Positions 27,746 to 37,409 of a stretch of 64,000 nucleotides of DNA are shown here, piece by piece. A model generated the notes under the pieces. It was not told the DNA's origin and did not search any database. It saw only the letters and a list, made by a program, of their open reading frames with translations. The stretch is from positions 372,001 through 436,000 of the forward strand of contig NZ_JAIGNN010000001.1 of the NCBI RefSeq assembly GCF_019711565.1, in the 5' to 3' direction. Position numbers and translations under genes: made by a program. The stretch is from Qipengyuania proteolytica (GTDB lineage: Bacteria > Pseudomonadota > Alphaproteobacteria > Sphingomonadales > Sphingomonadaceae). The first letter of the stretch is position 1; each line of letters begins with the position of its first letter.

Positions 27746-29200
27746 TCAGTCGGCGGTTACCGTGCGCGCATAATCGTCTTCGCCGAAGCTTGCCTCCTGC
27801 CCGCGCAATTCGCGTTGCGGGGGCAGGCGGTTGCCGCTGATCTGCTCGATTCCCGGCTGGCCTGCCGCACCCGGCGCGACGACCCGCCAGATGATGCCTG
27901 CGGTGTCGTCGCTGACCAGCAGCGAGCCGTCGCCGGCCCATTCGACCCAGGTCGGGCGGCCGCGGGTCGTCCCATCGTCCTTGAGGAAGCCGGTCAGCAC
28001 CGGAATGGGTTTGCCCGTCGGATTGCCGCGTTCGTCGAATGCCACATAGACCACGTCGTAGCCCGAGGGCGGCTTGCGGTTCCATGACCCATGGCGGGCG
28101 ATGAAGGCGCCGCTGGCGAAGTTTTCGCCCATTTTGGCGCCTTCCGCGGAGAAGACGAAGCCGAGGGCGGCGACATGCGGACCCAACGCATATTCGGGTT
28201 TGCGGACGTAGTTGATGTAGGCGGGGATCGGGTACTTGACCCGGCGGTCGAAATTGTCCCCCCAGTACACCCATGGCCAGCCGTATTGCGCGCCTACCGG
28301 CACGTTGGTGAGGTAGTCCGGGACGAGGTCCGAGCCGAGCATGTCGCGCTCGTTGACGGTGGTCCACAGCTCACCCGACCAGGGGTTGAAATCGAGCCCG
28401 TTGGGGTTGCGCAGACCGCCCCCGAAGATCCGCCGCTTGCCGGTTTCGAGGTCGATTTCCCAGATCAGCGCGCGGCCCTCTTCGGCCTCCATGCCCTTGT
28501 CGGCGATGTTCGTGTCGGACCCGACCGCCGCATACAGCTTGGTTCCGTCACGGCTCAGCGCGAGATTGCGCATCCAGTGGCCGCCGCCGCCGGCGAGATC
28601 GGTGACCTTGCGCGGTTCGCCCGACACCGTGGCGGCACCCAGTTCGTAAGGGTAGGCGAGTACCGCGTCATGGTTGGCGACGTAGAGCGTACCGTCGCCC
28701 CAGGCGAGGCCGGACGGCGAATCGAGACCTTCGAGCAGCACCTGCTTCACCTCGGCGGCACCGTCGCCGTCGGCATCGCGCAGCAGCACGATCTGGTTGG
28801 GCGATTCGCCGGTCGCCCCGGCGCGGCTCATCAGCCAGTCCGCGATCCATGCGGTGATCCCTCCGTCACCCTCCTTTGCGGGTGCCCGGGTCAAGGCAAC
28901 CAGGATATCGCCATTGGGCAATGCCTGCAGCGTGCGCGGATGTTCGAGCCCGTCGGCGAAGCGCGTGACGGCAAGGCCCTCTGCCGCGACGGGCACTTCG
29001 TCGGCGCCCCAGCCCACCGGCTCGGCGATTGCGACCGTCGGGAAAGTCTCGGCCTGCGGTTCCTCGAGCGTCGGATCGGTGCCGACGACCTCGTCCCAGG
29101 GAAGGCTGGCGGTATCGCCGCGGCTGACGAACCAGAAACCCGCTGCCAGGACCAGCAGGAAGACGACGAGGGCGATGCCCAGCTTCTTGAGAATGCTCAT
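27746..29200 (-). CDS. PQQ-type sugar dehydrogenase (sorbosone dehydrogenase family), membrane-anchored
   Basis: 484 residues from the ATG at 29200 (MSILKKLGIALVVFLLVLAAGFWF), giving a single N-terminal anchor. The rest is a six-bladed beta-propeller of the GSDH/sorbosone family: LEHPRTLQALPNGDILVALT, SPSGLAWGDGTLYVAN, WMRNLALSRDGTKLYAAVGS and NPNGLDFNPWSGELWTTVNERD. PQQ-dependence is a family property that I cannot verify. The likely site is the periplasm. It is convergent with the acyl-CoA dehydrogenase (19-base gap) and divergent from the methionine sulfoxide reductase. Confidence 0.85.
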   Translation of the reverse strand: MSILKKLGIALVVFLLVLAAGFWFVSRGDTASLPWDEVVGTDPTLEEPQAETFPTVAIAEPVGWGADEVPVAAEGLAVTRFADGLEHPRTLQALPNGDILVALTRAPAKEGDGGITAWIADWLMSRAGATGESPNQIVLLRDADGDGAAEVKQVLLEGLDSPSGLAWGDGTLYVANHDAVLAYPYELGAATVSGEPRKVTDLAGGGGHWMRNLALSRDGTKLYAAVGSDTNIADKGMEAEEGRALIWEIDLETGKRRIFGGGLRNPNGLDFNPWSGELWTTVNERDMLGSDLVPDYLTNVPVGAQYGWPWVYWGDNFDRRVKYPIPAYINYVRKPEYALGPHVAALGFVFSAEGAKMGENFASGAFIARHGSWNRKPPSGYDVVYVAFDERGNPTGKPIPVLTGFLKDDGTTRGRPTWVEWAGDGSLLVSDDTAGIIWRVVAPGAAGQPGIEQISGNRLPPQRELRGQEASFGEDDYARTVTAD

Positions 29201-29277
29201 GCCCTGTCGGATAGGCGAGCCCGCCGACGCGGGCAATGGGGCTTGCCCTTGGCGAAAGCGGCACTAGATCGCTCGCC

Positions 29278-29760
29278 ATGTTCGATTTTCGCCCCGCGCC
29301 CGATTGTCCCAAGCCAGAAGCCTATCGCCAGCTGCGCGATGCAGCCGAAGCGCTGACCGCGGACGAGCCCGACGGGGTCGCCAACATGGCCAATATCGCG
29401 GCGCTGCTGTGGGACTTCCTCCCCGACCTAAATTGGGCGGGCTTCTATCGCATGGTCGAAGGCGAGCTGGTGCTGGGGCCCTTCATGGGTCGCCCGGCGT
29501 GCATCCGTATCCCGCTCGGCAAGGGTGTGTGCGGGGTCTGCGCGCAGGATGCCGCGACCCAGCTGGTCGAAGACGTCCACAGCTTCCCCGGTCACATCGC
29601 CTGCGATTCGGTGACCAATTCCGAACTGGTGGTCCCGGTGGTGCGCGATGGCGCGGTTATCGCCGTGATCGACCTCGACAGCCCCCTGAAGGCGCGTTTC
29701 GACGCTGAGGATCAGGCCGGCATCGAGGCACTCGCCGCCATGCTGGCGCAGCGGATCTAG
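29278..29760 (+). CDS. Free methionine-(R)-sulfoxide reductase (GAF domain)
   Basis: 160 residues from the ATG at 29278, a single GAF domain. The three cysteines of the fRMsr family are present: C in MGRPACIRIPLG, C in KGVCGVCAQD and C in FPGHIACDSVTNSE. These form the catalytic and resolving sites for reducing free L-methionine-(R)-sulfoxide. NWAGFYRM and VPVVRDGAVIAVIDLDSP are typical too. It protects the cell from oxidised methionine. Confidence 0.92.
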   Translation: MFDFRPAPDCPKPEAYRQLRDAAEALTADEPDGVANMANIAALLWDFLPDLNWAGFYRMVEGELVLGPFMGRPACIRIPLGKGVCGVCAQDAATQLVEDVHSFPGHIACDSVTNSELVVPVVRDGAVIAVIDLDSPLKARFDAEDQAGIEALAAMLAQRI

Positions 29761-29876
29761 GGGCCCTGCCCCGTATCGGCACACTGCAAGTCGCCGTTTT
29801 GGCGCATCCTGCGCTTGGTGGTAAGGCCGCGTAAACCATGATTGCGGCCGAGCCGGCCGACATGCGGGAGTGTGCG

Positions 29877-30731
29877 ATGAAGACTAGCCTCGTTCTCGGC
29901 CTTTGTGCGGCCCCGATCGCCTTGATGCCCGCCATGGCGATGGCGCAGTCGCAGGCAGGCGTCGATTATCCGACCGACACCTATGAGTATGCCGAGCCGA
30001 TGCAGGCGGAGGCGGTACCGGTCGAAGCCGTCGAGCCCGACTATAGCGAAATCGGTGCCCAGCGTGTGATCCTGGAACGCGGCTCACCCGAGCCGGAGAT
30101 CTTCACCCCGCGACCCGTCGTGCAGCCAATTCCCTCGGTGGAGCCCGATGCCTATGCCGCCGACCGGGACTACGCCGAGCCGCCCCGAGCCTTGCATCCG
30201 GCGATGCGTCGCACCACGGCTGCCGGCCAGCCCTATGTCTATCGCGCGGGCCGGGTTCCGGCCCTGCCCGCTGGCGGGCGCGTGGTCCAGTTCGACCGGC
30301 AGGAGTGGCTCGCAGCCTGTGCCGACCGCCTGACGCCCGCCTATGCCTACGCGGACGAGCGCGACGGCGATGGCAAGATCGCCGGCGCGGTCGTCGGGGC
30401 TGTCGTTGGCGGGATTGCAGGCAATCGCATCGCCGGGCGCGGCAGCCGCACGGCGGGTACGCTGATCGGTGCAGGAGCAGGTGCGCTGGGCGGCATGGCC
30501 GTCGGTGGCGCGCTCGATCGGCAAGAGGAGCGCGTATCCGGGATCTACGAGGATGACTATGCCTATTCCTACAGGCGCTGCGAGGCCTATCTCGACCAGT
30601 ATATGGCGAGCGCCTATTCGGGCGGGCTGGACGGGCGTTACTCGGCCACGGGCGACTATTTCCTCGTCCCGGTGACGGTCGTAGTCCCGCAGCGTGCGTA
30701 TTACAGCGACGGTACCCCCGTGCGGCCCTGA
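29877..30731 (+). CDS. Glycine-zipper (2TM) surface protein
   Basis: 284 residues from the ATG at 29877 (GGAG upstream). A signal peptide MKTSLVLGLCAAPIALMPAMAMA ends before QSQAG. Residues about 160-220 form a glycine-zipper hairpin: KIAGAVVGAVVGGIAGNRIAGRG and LIGAGAGALGGMAVGGAL. The rest is Tyr/Pro/Glu-rich. Similar 17-kDa-antigen-like proteins sit in the outer membrane or envelope. No specific role is known. A stem-loop follows the stop, and parB converges on it. Confidence 0.83.
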   Translation: MKTSLVLGLCAAPIALMPAMAMAQSQAGVDYPTDTYEYAEPMQAEAVPVEAVEPDYSEIGAQRVILERGSPEPEIFTPRPVVQPIPSVEPDAYAADRDYAEPPRALHPAMRRTTAAGQPYVYRAGRVPALPAGGRVVQFDRQEWLAACADRLTPAYAYADERDGDGKIAGAVVGAVVGGIAGNRIAGRGSRTAGTLIGAGAGALGGMAVGGALDRQEERVSGIYEDDYAYSYRRCEAYLDQYMASAYSGGLDGRYSATGDYFLVPVTVVVPQRAYYSDGTPVRP

Positions 30732-30739
30732 CCGCCCGG

Positions 30740-30761
30740 AAGTCGCGTGGCGCGACTTTCT
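30740..30761 (+). terminator. Weak stem-loop between convergent glycine-zipper and parB genes
   Basis: AAGTCGCG (30740-30747) and CGCGACTT (30751-30758) pair perfectly around a TGG loop, followed by TCTCT. It is 8 bases after the stop and may act in either direction. Confidence 0.5.
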
Positions 30762-30779
30762 CTAAACCCCTGATTTAAA

Positions 30780-31745
30780 TCAAATGTCGCCGCCGGTCAG
30801 GCGCTGGCACAGCAGGTCCAGCTGGTCGAGCGTGCGGTAGCGGATGGTCACCGTGCCGGTGTTGGGCGAGGCTTCGGTCTTGATCCGCACCTGCATGCCG
30901 AGGAATTCCTCGAGATGGCCCTGCACCGCGGCGATATCGGCGTCGTTCGCATTCCCCGTCGACACCGCCTTTCGCGCCGATCCTTCGCGCACCTTCGACG
31001 GCGAGCGGGTCAGCTTCTCGACTTCGCGGACCGAAAGTTTTTCGGCGACGGCGCGGCGGGCGAGGCCCGAGGCGTCGTCATTGCCGATCAACGCGCGCGC
31101 GTGGCCCATCGACAGCGAACCTTCCGCGAGGAAGGCCAGCACATCGTCGGGCAATGCGAGCAGGCGCTGGAAGTTGGCGACGTGGCTGCGCGACTTGTCG
31201 ACGAGCTTGGCGATCTCCGCCTGGGTCATGCCCTCGTCGTCCGCAAGTTTTTGATAAGCCTTGGCTTCTTCGAGCGGGTTGAGGTCTTCGCGCTGCAGGT
31301 TTTCGATCAGTGCGAGCGCCATGACCTCGCGCTGGTCGAGCTCGCGCACGATCGCCGGAATCTCGTGCAGGCGCGCGCGCTGGGCGGCACGCCAGCGCCG
31401 CTCGCCGGCGACCAACTGGTAACGCCCATTGCCGACCGGACGGACGAGAATTGGCTGGATCACCCCACGGGCCGCGATCGAGGAGGCAAGCTCGTCCAGC
31501 GCATCCTCGGCGAAATGCGTGCGCGGCTGCCCGGGAAGCGGCTCGATCTTGGCGACCGGGATCGAGGCGAGGCCGGTCGCCGGAGTCGCGGCGGTGCTGG
31601 CCGGAGCGTCCGCGGCCACTTCGCCGGTGATCTCGCGGCGGACCAGCGGTTCCTCGCGGCGGGTCTCGCCCAGCAGGGCGCCAAGGCCCTTGCCGAGCTT
31701 CTTCTTGCGATCGATTGGGCGCGACATCTGGTTGCTTTCGCTCAT
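30780..31745 (-). CDS. parB: Chromosome partitioning protein ParB
   Basis: 321 residues from the ATG at 31745, which overlaps the parA stop as ATGA. The N-terminus carries KKLGKGLGALLGE, then the CTPase/ParB core PLPGQPRTHFAEDALDELASSI, the GERRWRAAQRA box, and the parS-binding helix-turn-helix (TQAEIAKLVDKSRSHVANFQRL, about 170-190). ParB loads at parS sites and spreads as a CTP-gated clamp. Three parS sites lie 0.8-3.3 kb upstream. Confidence 0.96.
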   Translation of the reverse strand: MSESNQMSRPIDRKKKLGKGLGALLGETRREEPLVRREITGEVAADAPASTAATPATGLASIPVAKIEPLPGQPRTHFAEDALDELASSIAARGVIQPILVRPVGNGRYQLVAGERRWRAAQRARLHEIPAIVRELDQREVMALALIENLQREDLNPLEEAKAYQKLADDEGMTQAEIAKLVDKSRSHVANFQRLLALPDDVLAFLAEGSLSMGHARALIGNDDASGLARRAVAEKLSVREVEKLTRSPSKVREGSARKAVSTGNANDADIAAVQGHLEEFLGMQVRIKTEASPNTGTVTIRYRTLDQLDLLCQRLTGGDI

Positions 31746-32521
31746 GCAGCTTTCCTCGTTTCGGGCAGGCGGCCGATCAGTTCGCGCGCCAGGCCGATAT
31801 AGGCGCGGCTGCCGGGGCACTGGTGGTCGTAAACGAGCGCCGGAAGGCCGTGACTCGGCGCTTCAGACAGGCGCACGTTGCGCGGAATGACGTTCTCGAA
31901 CACGAGACCGCCCAGGCAGTCGCGGACGTCGTCCGCCACCTGGTCGGTCAGGCGGTTCCGGCGATCGAACATGGTCAGGACCACGCCGACGATGCCGAGA
32001 TTGGCGTTGAAGCCCTGCTGGACCCGCTCGACCGTTTGGAGCAGCTGGCTGAGCCCTTCGAGCGCGAAGAATTCGCACTGCAGCGGCACAAGCAAGGTGT
32101 CTGCGGCGCACAGCGCGTTGAGGGTCAGCAGGCCGAGCGAGGGCGGGCAGTCGACGAAGCACACATCGTAACCGCGCGAAGGATCGTTCAGCGCCTTGGC
32201 CAAGCGGTGCGTGCGATCGTCGACCGACACCAGCTCGACCTCGGCACCGGACAGGTCCTGCGTCGCCGGGACGATATCGAGGCCAGGAATGTCGGTCGCG
32301 AGGGCGCATTCGCCTAGCGTCGCCTGGTCGAGCAGCAGGTCGTAGCTGGTGTTCACACGGTCCGCGCTCGCAACGCCGAGGCCGGTGGAGGCATTGCCCT
32401 GCGGATCGAGGTCCACCAGCAGCGTCTTCCATCCGGTCGCCGCCATCGCGGTAGCGATATTGATCGCGGTGGTGGTCTTGCCCACCCCGCCCTTCTGGTT
32501 GGCGATCGCGATGGTGATCAT
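31742..32521 (-). CDS. parA: Chromosome partitioning ATPase ParA (Soj type)
   Basis: 259 residues from the ATG at 32521, coupled to the rsmG stop (ATGA). The deviant Walker A ANQKGGVGKTTTAINIA (about 7-23), DLDPQGNAS and VDCPPSLG are the ParA/MinD hallmarks. It lacks an N-terminal DNA-binding extension, so it is a chromosomal Soj-type protein. It drives segregation of origin regions together with ParB. Confidence 0.97.
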   Translation of the reverse strand: MITIAIANQKGGVGKTTTAINIATAMAATGWKTLLVDLDPQGNASTGLGVASADRVNTSYDLLLDQATLGECALATDIPGLDIVPATQDLSGAEVELVSVDDRTHRLAKALNDPSRGYDVCFVDCPPSLGLLTLNALCAADTLLVPLQCEFFALEGLSQLLQTVERVQQGFNANLGIVGVVLTMFDRRNRLTDQVADDVRDCLGGLVFENVIPRNVRLSEAPSHGLPALVYDHQCPGSRAYIGLARELIGRLPETRKAA

Positions 32522-33147
32522 TTGGCGCCCTTCCATTTGCCGCATCCGGTGATGATGCCCGCCTCCGCATCGGTGAGCGATTGTTCCACGTGAAACATTG
32601 CGCGTCGCGATTCAGGAAGCTCTGCCACTTCTTGCGCCGCCGAACGGCCCTTGGGCAACACCCATCGGGTGTCGCTTGTGGAGAAGCGTGCGGATAATCG
32701 GAGCAAACGTTCGAGTGGCGCGAAGGCGCGCGCGGAGATTACACCAGCCGCAAAGGTTTCGACCAGCTCAAGCCGCCGGCCCTCTACGCGGCATCCCGAG
32801 AGGCCGAGTTCGGCGATCATGCGCTCCATCCACTCGATCCGGCGGCGGCGCGATTCGACGAGAATAACAGGTGCTTGCGGGCGCATGGCCGCGATCACCA
32901 GCCCCGGGAAGCCCGCCCCGCTGCCGAGGTCGAGCCACGGCGCATCGCCCGCTTCTGCGTGCTCGAGCAGTTGCGCCGAATCGGCGATATGGCGAAGCCA
33001 GACCTGCGGCAGCGAATTTTTCGCGACGAGGTTCTGCCGCTCGTTCTCTTCCGCCAGTGCCGCAACGAGACGGTCGAGCCGCGCCATCGCTGCCGGATCG
33101 CATTTCTGCGCGACATAGGCCCGCGCCTCACCCTCGGTGCCGATCAC
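32518..33147 (-). CDS. rsmG: 16S rRNA (guanine527-N7)-methyltransferase RsmG
   Basis: 209 residues from a GTG whose codon overlaps the mnmG stop (GTGA). The SAM motif is [16 protein letters not shown] (about 72-87) and [13 protein letters not shown] lies near 140. The gene carries a parS site (32582-32597) in codons for MFHVEQ near its end, as rsmG genes of relatives do. It methylates the 530 loop of 16S rRNA. Confidence 0.95.
   Translation of the reverse strand: MIGTEGEARAYVAQKCDPAAMARLDRLVAALAEENERQNLVAKNSLPQVWLRHIADSAQLLEHAEAGDAPWLDLGSGAGFPGLVIAAMRPQAPVILVESRRRRIEWMERMIAELGLSGCRVEGRRLELVETFAAGVISARAFAPLERLLRLSARFSTSDTRWVLPKGRSAAQEVAELPESRRAMFHVEQSLTDAEAGIITGCGKWKGAK
32582..32597. promoter_or_regulatory. 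parS: parS site 1 (within rsmG)
   Basis: TGTTCCACGTGAAACA matches the bacterial parS consensus TGTTNCACGTGAAACA exactly. On the rsmG strand it encodes the FHVEQ region, so the coding sequence is constrained by the site. It lies less than 1 kb upstream of parB. Confidence 0.95.
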
Positions 33148-35000
33148 GCGGCCACCTTCGCCGCCCGCCGACGCGCATGGACCAGCAATGCGGCAAGCGC
33201 AGCGGGCGTGATCCCTTGCACGCGCGAGGCGGCCGCCATGTTTTCAGGGCGCGCCTGCGCGAGCCGCTCGACCATCTCGTTCGACAGGCCGGGGACGTCG
33301 CGATAGGGAAAGTCGGCAGGCAGTGTCAGCGCCTCGCTCGCCCGCAGTTCAGCAAGCTCGGAAATCTGGCGCGCAAGATAGGGCGCATATGAGGCGTCCT
33401 CGGACATTTCGATCGCCAGTTCGTCGGTGGCGTCCACATCGGCATAGAGCCCGGCGACAGCGGAGAGGTCGAGATGGCCGGCCGAAAGCCACTCGGCGAC
33501 CGACTTGCTGCCCGCATCGCGTTTCACGTGAAACCCTGCGTCCGACAGATCCTTCGCCGCCAGAGACCGGGCGAAAATGTCCTCCAGCGTCGCCCGCCGC
33601 TCCTCGCGCGCGGCGAACCATGCCTGTCGCTCCGCTCCGACGAGGCCCGCGGCGATCCCCTTGGGCGTCAGCCGCGTGTCGGCATTGCTGGCGCGTAGGC
33701 GCAGGCGATATTCGGCGCGCGCGGTCAGCATGCGATAGGGTTCGGTAATGCCGTGCAGCGTGAGATCGTCGACCATGACCGCAATATAGGAATTGGCTCG
33801 GTCGAGCTGCACCGGCTCGCGCCCGAGCACCTTGGCCGCCGCCTGCATGCCCGCCACCAAGCCCTGTGCCGCCGCCTCCTCGTAGCCGGTTGTGCCATTG
33901 ATCTGCCCTGCACAATACAGGCCGGCAATTGCGTGCAGTTCGAGGCTCGCCTTGAGCGCCCGCGGATCGATGTGGTCGTATTCGACCGCATAGCCGGGCA
34001 CCGCCATCTCTACCCGCTCCAGCCCGGCCATCGCGCGCAGCATGGCAAGCTGCACGTCGGTCGGAAGCGAGGTCGAAATGCCGTTGGGATAGACCAGCGG
34101 CGTGTCGAGGCCTTCGGGCTCGAGGAACACCTGGTGCCCGTCGCGATCGCCGAAGCGGTGGATCTTGTCCTCGATCGAGGGGCAATAGCGCGGTCCTGCC
34201 GCCCCGATCGCGCCCGAGAAGAGCGGCGACCGGTCCAGATTCGCGCGAATGATATCGTGCGCCCGCTCGTTGGTGCGCGTCACGGCACAGAAGACCTGCG
34301 GGTTGACCCTGCCCTGCGTGAGCGCCGACATCGTCCAGCCCTCGCCGTCGGAGGGCTGTTCTTCCAGCGCACCCCAGTCGATCGTGCGCCCGTCGAGCCG
34401 CGGCGGCGTGCCGGTCTTGAGGCGGCCCATTGGCAGGGCGGCCTCGCGCAACTGCGCCGCAAGCCGGTGCGCGGCGTTCTCGCCGATGCGGCCGCCCTCG
34501 AAGCGCTCCTCGCCGCGAAACAGGATACCGCCGAGGAAGGTGCCGGTACACAATACGACAGCAGGTGCGAAAAGCTGCGTCCCGTCGGCTAGGTCCAGCC
34601 CGGCGACAGATTCCCCCTCGAGGATCAGCGCAGCCGCCTCCCCGGACACGAGCTCGAGCTTGTCCTGCGCGGCGATGAGGCGCTGGACCTCCGCCTTGAA
34701 CAACTTGCGATCCGCCTGGACGCGCGGCCCCCACACGGCGCTGCCCTTCGAGCGGTTGAGCATGCGATAATGGATCGCCCCCGCGTCGGCCGCCCGCCCG
34801 ATAATCCCGTCGAGCGCGTCGACCTCGCGGACGAGGTGCCCCTTGCCCAGACCGCCGATCGCCGGGTTGCAGCTCATCGCACCGATGGCATCCAGGTCGA
34901 AGCTCACCAATCCGGTGCGCGCGCCCATGCGCGCCGCCGCGCAGGCCGCCTCGACGCCGGCGTGTCCGCCGCCGATCACAAGGAGATCGTAATGGTGCAT
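33144..35000 (-). CDS. mnmG: tRNA uridine-5-carboxymethylaminomethyl synthesis protein MnmG (GidA)
   Basis: 618 residues from the ATG at 35000. The FAD-binding motif [16 protein letters not shown] is at 4-19, [22 protein letters not shown] and [16 protein letters not shown] follow, and the C-terminal helical domain ends near [16 protein letters not shown]. It works with MnmE to modify the wobble uridine of several tRNAs using FAD and methylenetetrahydrofolate. It carries a parS site internally. mnmE lies directly upstream. Confidence 0.96.
   Translation of the reverse strand: MHHYDLLVIGGGHAGVEAACAAARMGARTGLVSFDLDAIGAMSCNPAIGGLGKGHLVREVDALDGIIGRAADAGAIHYRMLNRSKGSAVWGPRVQADRKLFKAEVQRLIAAQDKLELVSGEAAALILEGESVAGLDLADGTQLFAPAVVLCTGTFLGGILFRGEERFEGGRIGENAAHRLAAQLREAALPMGRLKTGTPPRLDGRTIDWGALEEQPSDGEGWTMSALTQGRVNPQVFCAVTRTNERAHDIIRANLDRSPLFSGAIGAAGPRYCPSIEDKIHRFGDRDGHQVFLEPEGLDTPLVYPNGISTSLPTDVQLAMLRAMAGLERVEMAVPGYAVEYDHIDPRALKASLELHAIAGLYCAGQINGTTGYEEAAAQGLVAGMQAAAKVLGREPVQLDRANSYIAVMVDDLTLHGITEPYRMLTARAEYRLRLRASNADTRLTPKGIAAGLVGAERQAWFAAREERRATLEDIFARSLAAKDLSDAGFHVKRDAGSKSVAEWLSAGHLDLSAVAGLYADVDATDELAIEMSEDASYAPYLARQISELAELRASEALTLPADFPYRDVPGLSNEMVERLAQARPENMAAASRVQGITPAALAALLVHARRRAAKVAA
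33520..33535. promoter_or_regulatory. parS: parS site 2 (within mnmG)
   Basis: The core GTTTCACGTGAAAC is a perfect 14-base palindrome; the flanking bases (C and C) differ from the full 16-base consensus. It lies about 0.9 kb from site 1 and codes for part of GFHVKRD in MnmG. Confidence 0.85.
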
Positions 35001-35045
35001 GGGCGCGCCAATACCGTCGCGCCGCGCTCGGGTCAAAGAGAGAAA

Positions 35046-35061
35046 TGTTCCACGTGGAACA
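35046..35061. promoter_or_regulatory. parS: parS site 3 (mnmE-mnmG junction)
   Basis: TGTTCCACGTGGAACA is a perfect 16-base palindrome of the parS type. It ends at the last base before the mnmE stop codon at 35062 and lies 46 bases before the mnmG start. Confidence 0.9.
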
Positions 35062-36333
35062 TCACTTGCCGATACAGAACCGTCCGAAAAGCGCGTCGAG
35101 CATATCCTCGGTCGAATTGCGTCCCGATATGCTGTCGAGCGCCATCCGCGCGAGCCGCAACTCCTCGGCCACGATCAGCGGGTCGCCGACCAGCGCCGCG
35201 TGCTCCAGGGCCGTCGCCGCTTCCGCGGCGAGCGCCTTCTGCCGCCGGTTGAGCGCAACCCGGTCGGGTGGAGGCAGCGCCGCCTTGCCCCGCACAACAA
35301 GCGCATCGGTCAAAGCGCCAAGCCCCTGACCCGTTACAGCCGAAACCAGATGGTCCCCCTTTCCCTCCGTGCCGAGATCGGCCTTCGACGCAACCAGCAG
35401 CGCGCCCTCGGGTCTCTCCTCTGCCTCACCGAGCCACAGCACGATATCGGCCCGCGCGAGCTGCTCCTGCGCCCTGCCAATGCCGATCGCCTCGATCTCG
35501 CCCGCGCCCTCCTCGCGCAGGCCCGCCGTATCGACGAAGACGAAGGGCACGCCGCCGATCGCCACGGGCCGCTCGATCACATCGCGCGTGGTGCCCGCTT
35601 CAGCAGACACAATCGCCACGCCCTCTTCCAGCAAGGCATTGAACAGGGAGGATTTTCCGGCATTCGGAGGGCCGGCGAACACGACCCGTACCCCATCGCG
35701 CAGCCGGTCTGCCGACGGTCGCTCGAGCACCCGCACCATCTCGGCCCGCAGATCGCCCACCTGAGCCGCGAAATCGGCCGGGATATCGGCCACATCGTCC
35801 TCGTCGCCGAAGTCGATCACCGCCTCGATCCGGGCGGAAAGGCCAAGCAGACGCTCGCGCCAGGCCTCGATCCGTTGCGACAGAATCCCTCCCGCGGCAG
35901 TCAGCGCGCCGCGGCGCTGCCATTCGGTTTCAGCTGAAAGCAGATCGGCGAGACCCTCGGCCTCCGCCAGATCGATGCGTCCATTGGCGAAGGCTCTGCG
36001 AGTAAACTCGCCCGGCTCCGCTTCGCGAAGCCCCGGCAAGCGATCCAGTGCAGCGAGTACGGCCGTCACCACCGCCCTGCCCCCGTGACAGTGCAGTTCG
36101 GCAAGATCTTCGCCCGTCGCCGTCGCAGGCCCGGGAAACCACAGGACCAGTGCCTCGTCGAGCAGCGCTTGCGCCTCGTCGCGCAGCTTGCGTAGCGAGG
36201 GCGCGCGCGGCTCGGGCAGGCTCCCGGCCAGCGTGGCCAATGCCTTGCCGGCATGGGGGCCGCTGATGCGGACGATAGCAATGGCTGCCGGCGGCGCGCC
36301 GCTCGACAGGGCGAAGATCGTGTCGTCCATCAT
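35062..36333 (-). CDS. mnmE: tRNA modification GTPase MnmE (TrmE)
   Basis: 423 residues. The N-terminal folate-binding domain starts [23 protein letters not shown], then a helical domain and an inserted G domain with [15 protein letters not shown] (about 215-229), DTAGLREE and the ASKAD box. The C-terminus ends FCIGK, the C-x-G-K motif needed for activity. Two adjacent ATGs (36333 and 36330) are possible and no strong ribosome binding site decides between them. It partners MnmG. Confidence 0.95.
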   Translation of the reverse strand: MMDDTIFALSSGAPPAAIAIVRISGPHAGKALATLAGSLPEPRAPSLRKLRDEAQALLDEALVLWFPGPATATGEDLAELHCHGGRAVVTAVLAALDRLPGLREAEPGEFTRRAFANGRIDLAEAEGLADLLSAETEWQRRGALTAAGGILSQRIEAWRERLLGLSARIEAVIDFGDEDDVADIPADFAAQVGDLRAEMVRVLERPSADRLRDGVRVVFAGPPNAGKSSLFNALLEEGVAIVSAEAGTTRDVIERPVAIGGVPFVFVDTAGLREEGAGEIEAIGIGRAQEQLARADIVLWLGEAEERPEGALLVASKADLGTEGKGDHLVSAVTGQGLGALTDALVVRGKAALPPPDRVALNRRQKALAAEAATALEHAALVGDPLIVAEELRLARMALDSISGRNSTEDMLDALFGRFCIGK

Positions 36334-36345
36334 CAAGAGCTGAAA

Positions 36346-36612
36346 TCAGTCCTCGTCGGAACTCTTGTCGCGCGGGGAACTCGTCCTCGCCGCATTGGCG
36401 CCTTCCATGAAGCTCTGGAACAGCTTGAAGCCAGCCTGCCCCATCGGCGCGAGTTGCTTGGCATACTCCTGCAGCTGGTCGGTATTCGACACGCCCTTCA
36501 TCGCCTTCGACATCATGTCGACATAGACGGCGTTCGCCTTGCCGACGTCGGGCAGGCCCATGAAGCTCCGCGCCTCTTCGGGAGTGCAGTCGATTTCGAT
36601 ATGGACCTTCAT
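36346..36612 (-). CDS. Small conserved protein (DUF6489-type)
   Basis: 88 residues: MKVHIEIDCTPEEARSFMGLPDVGKAN and then YVDMMSKAMKG, ending in a Ser/Asp/Glu-rich tail. The start of the domain is typical of a small family found upstream of mnmE in Sphingomonadales; the DUF number is from memory. No function is known. It ends 12 bases before mnmE and so probably begins this operon. Confidence 0.7.
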   Translation of the reverse strand: MKVHIEIDCTPEEARSFMGLPDVGKANAVYVDMMSKAMKGVSNTDQLQEYAKQLAPMGQAGFKLFQSFMEGANAARTSSPRDKSSDED

Positions 36613-36707
36613 GGCGCTTCCTCCGTTATGGCGCTGTACGCCCTATCTGGGTTTGCCAAGCCCGCCAAGCAAGCGCTAGGCCCGGCAACAACGAGGAGAA
36701 ACACCGC

Positions 36708-37406
36708 ATGACCGAGACCGTCAAGATTTCCACCCTCTCCGGCGACGCGCAGTTCGATGGCTATGTCGCCCGTCCCGCAGAAGCGCCCAAGGCGGCGATC
36801 ATCGTGATCCAGGAAATCTTCGGCGTGAATGCGGGCATCCGGCGCAAGTGCGACAAGCTGGCCGAGCAGGGCTATCTCGCCGTCGCGCCCGACCTGTTCT
36901 GGCGGCTCGAACCGGGCATCGAACTCGATCCCGACGTCGAGCCGGAATTTCAGCAAGCCCTTGATCTCATGGGGCGATTTGACCAGGATCAGGGCATTCG
37001 CGATATCGAGGCAACGATCCACCACATCCGCCGCGAAGAAGGCGTCGCCAAGGTCGGTTGCGTCGGTTACTGCCTCGGCGGACGGCTCGCCTACATGACG
37101 GCCGCCCGGACCGACGTGGATGCCACGGTTGGCTATTACGGCGTCGGCATCGACGGCCTGCTGGGTGAAAAGCACGCGATCGCGCACCCGCTAATGCTGC
37201 ACATCCCAACCGAGGACGGCTTCGTCGACAAGGACACGCAGCAGGCCATGCACGAAGGGCTGGACGACCATCCCAAGGTGACACTGCACGATTACGAGGG
37301 CCTCGATCACGGCTTCGCCACCGAATTCGGCAAGCGCCGGGCGGAAGAGGCGGCGCAGCTGGCCGACAAGCGTACTGCGGACTTCTTCACCGCGCATCTC
37401 GCCTGA
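36708..37406 (+). CDS. Dienelactone hydrolase family protein
   Basis: 232 residues of alpha/beta-hydrolase fold. The nucleophile is a cysteine in GCVGYCLGGRLAY (about residue 123), with the acid in IPTEDGFVDKD and the base in LDHGFA (about 204), forming the Cys-Asp-His triad of this family. An oxyanion region IVIQEIFGVNAGIR is seen near 27-40. Substrates of individual members vary (lactones, esters). It is divergent from the small gene ahead of mnmE and 3 bases ahead of the GltB-like gene. Confidence 0.9.
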   Translation: MTETVKISTLSGDAQFDGYVARPAEAPKAAIIVIQEIFGVNAGIRRKCDKLAEQGYLAVAPDLFWRLEPGIELDPDVEPEFQQALDLMGRFDQDQGIRDIEATIHHIRREEGVAKVGCVGYCLGGRLAYMTAARTDVDATVGYYGVGIDGLLGEKHAIAHPLMLHIPTEDGFVDKDTQQAMHEGLDDHPKVTLHDYEGLDHGFATEFGKRRAEEAAQLADKRTADFFTAHLA

Positions 37407-37409
37407 CGC

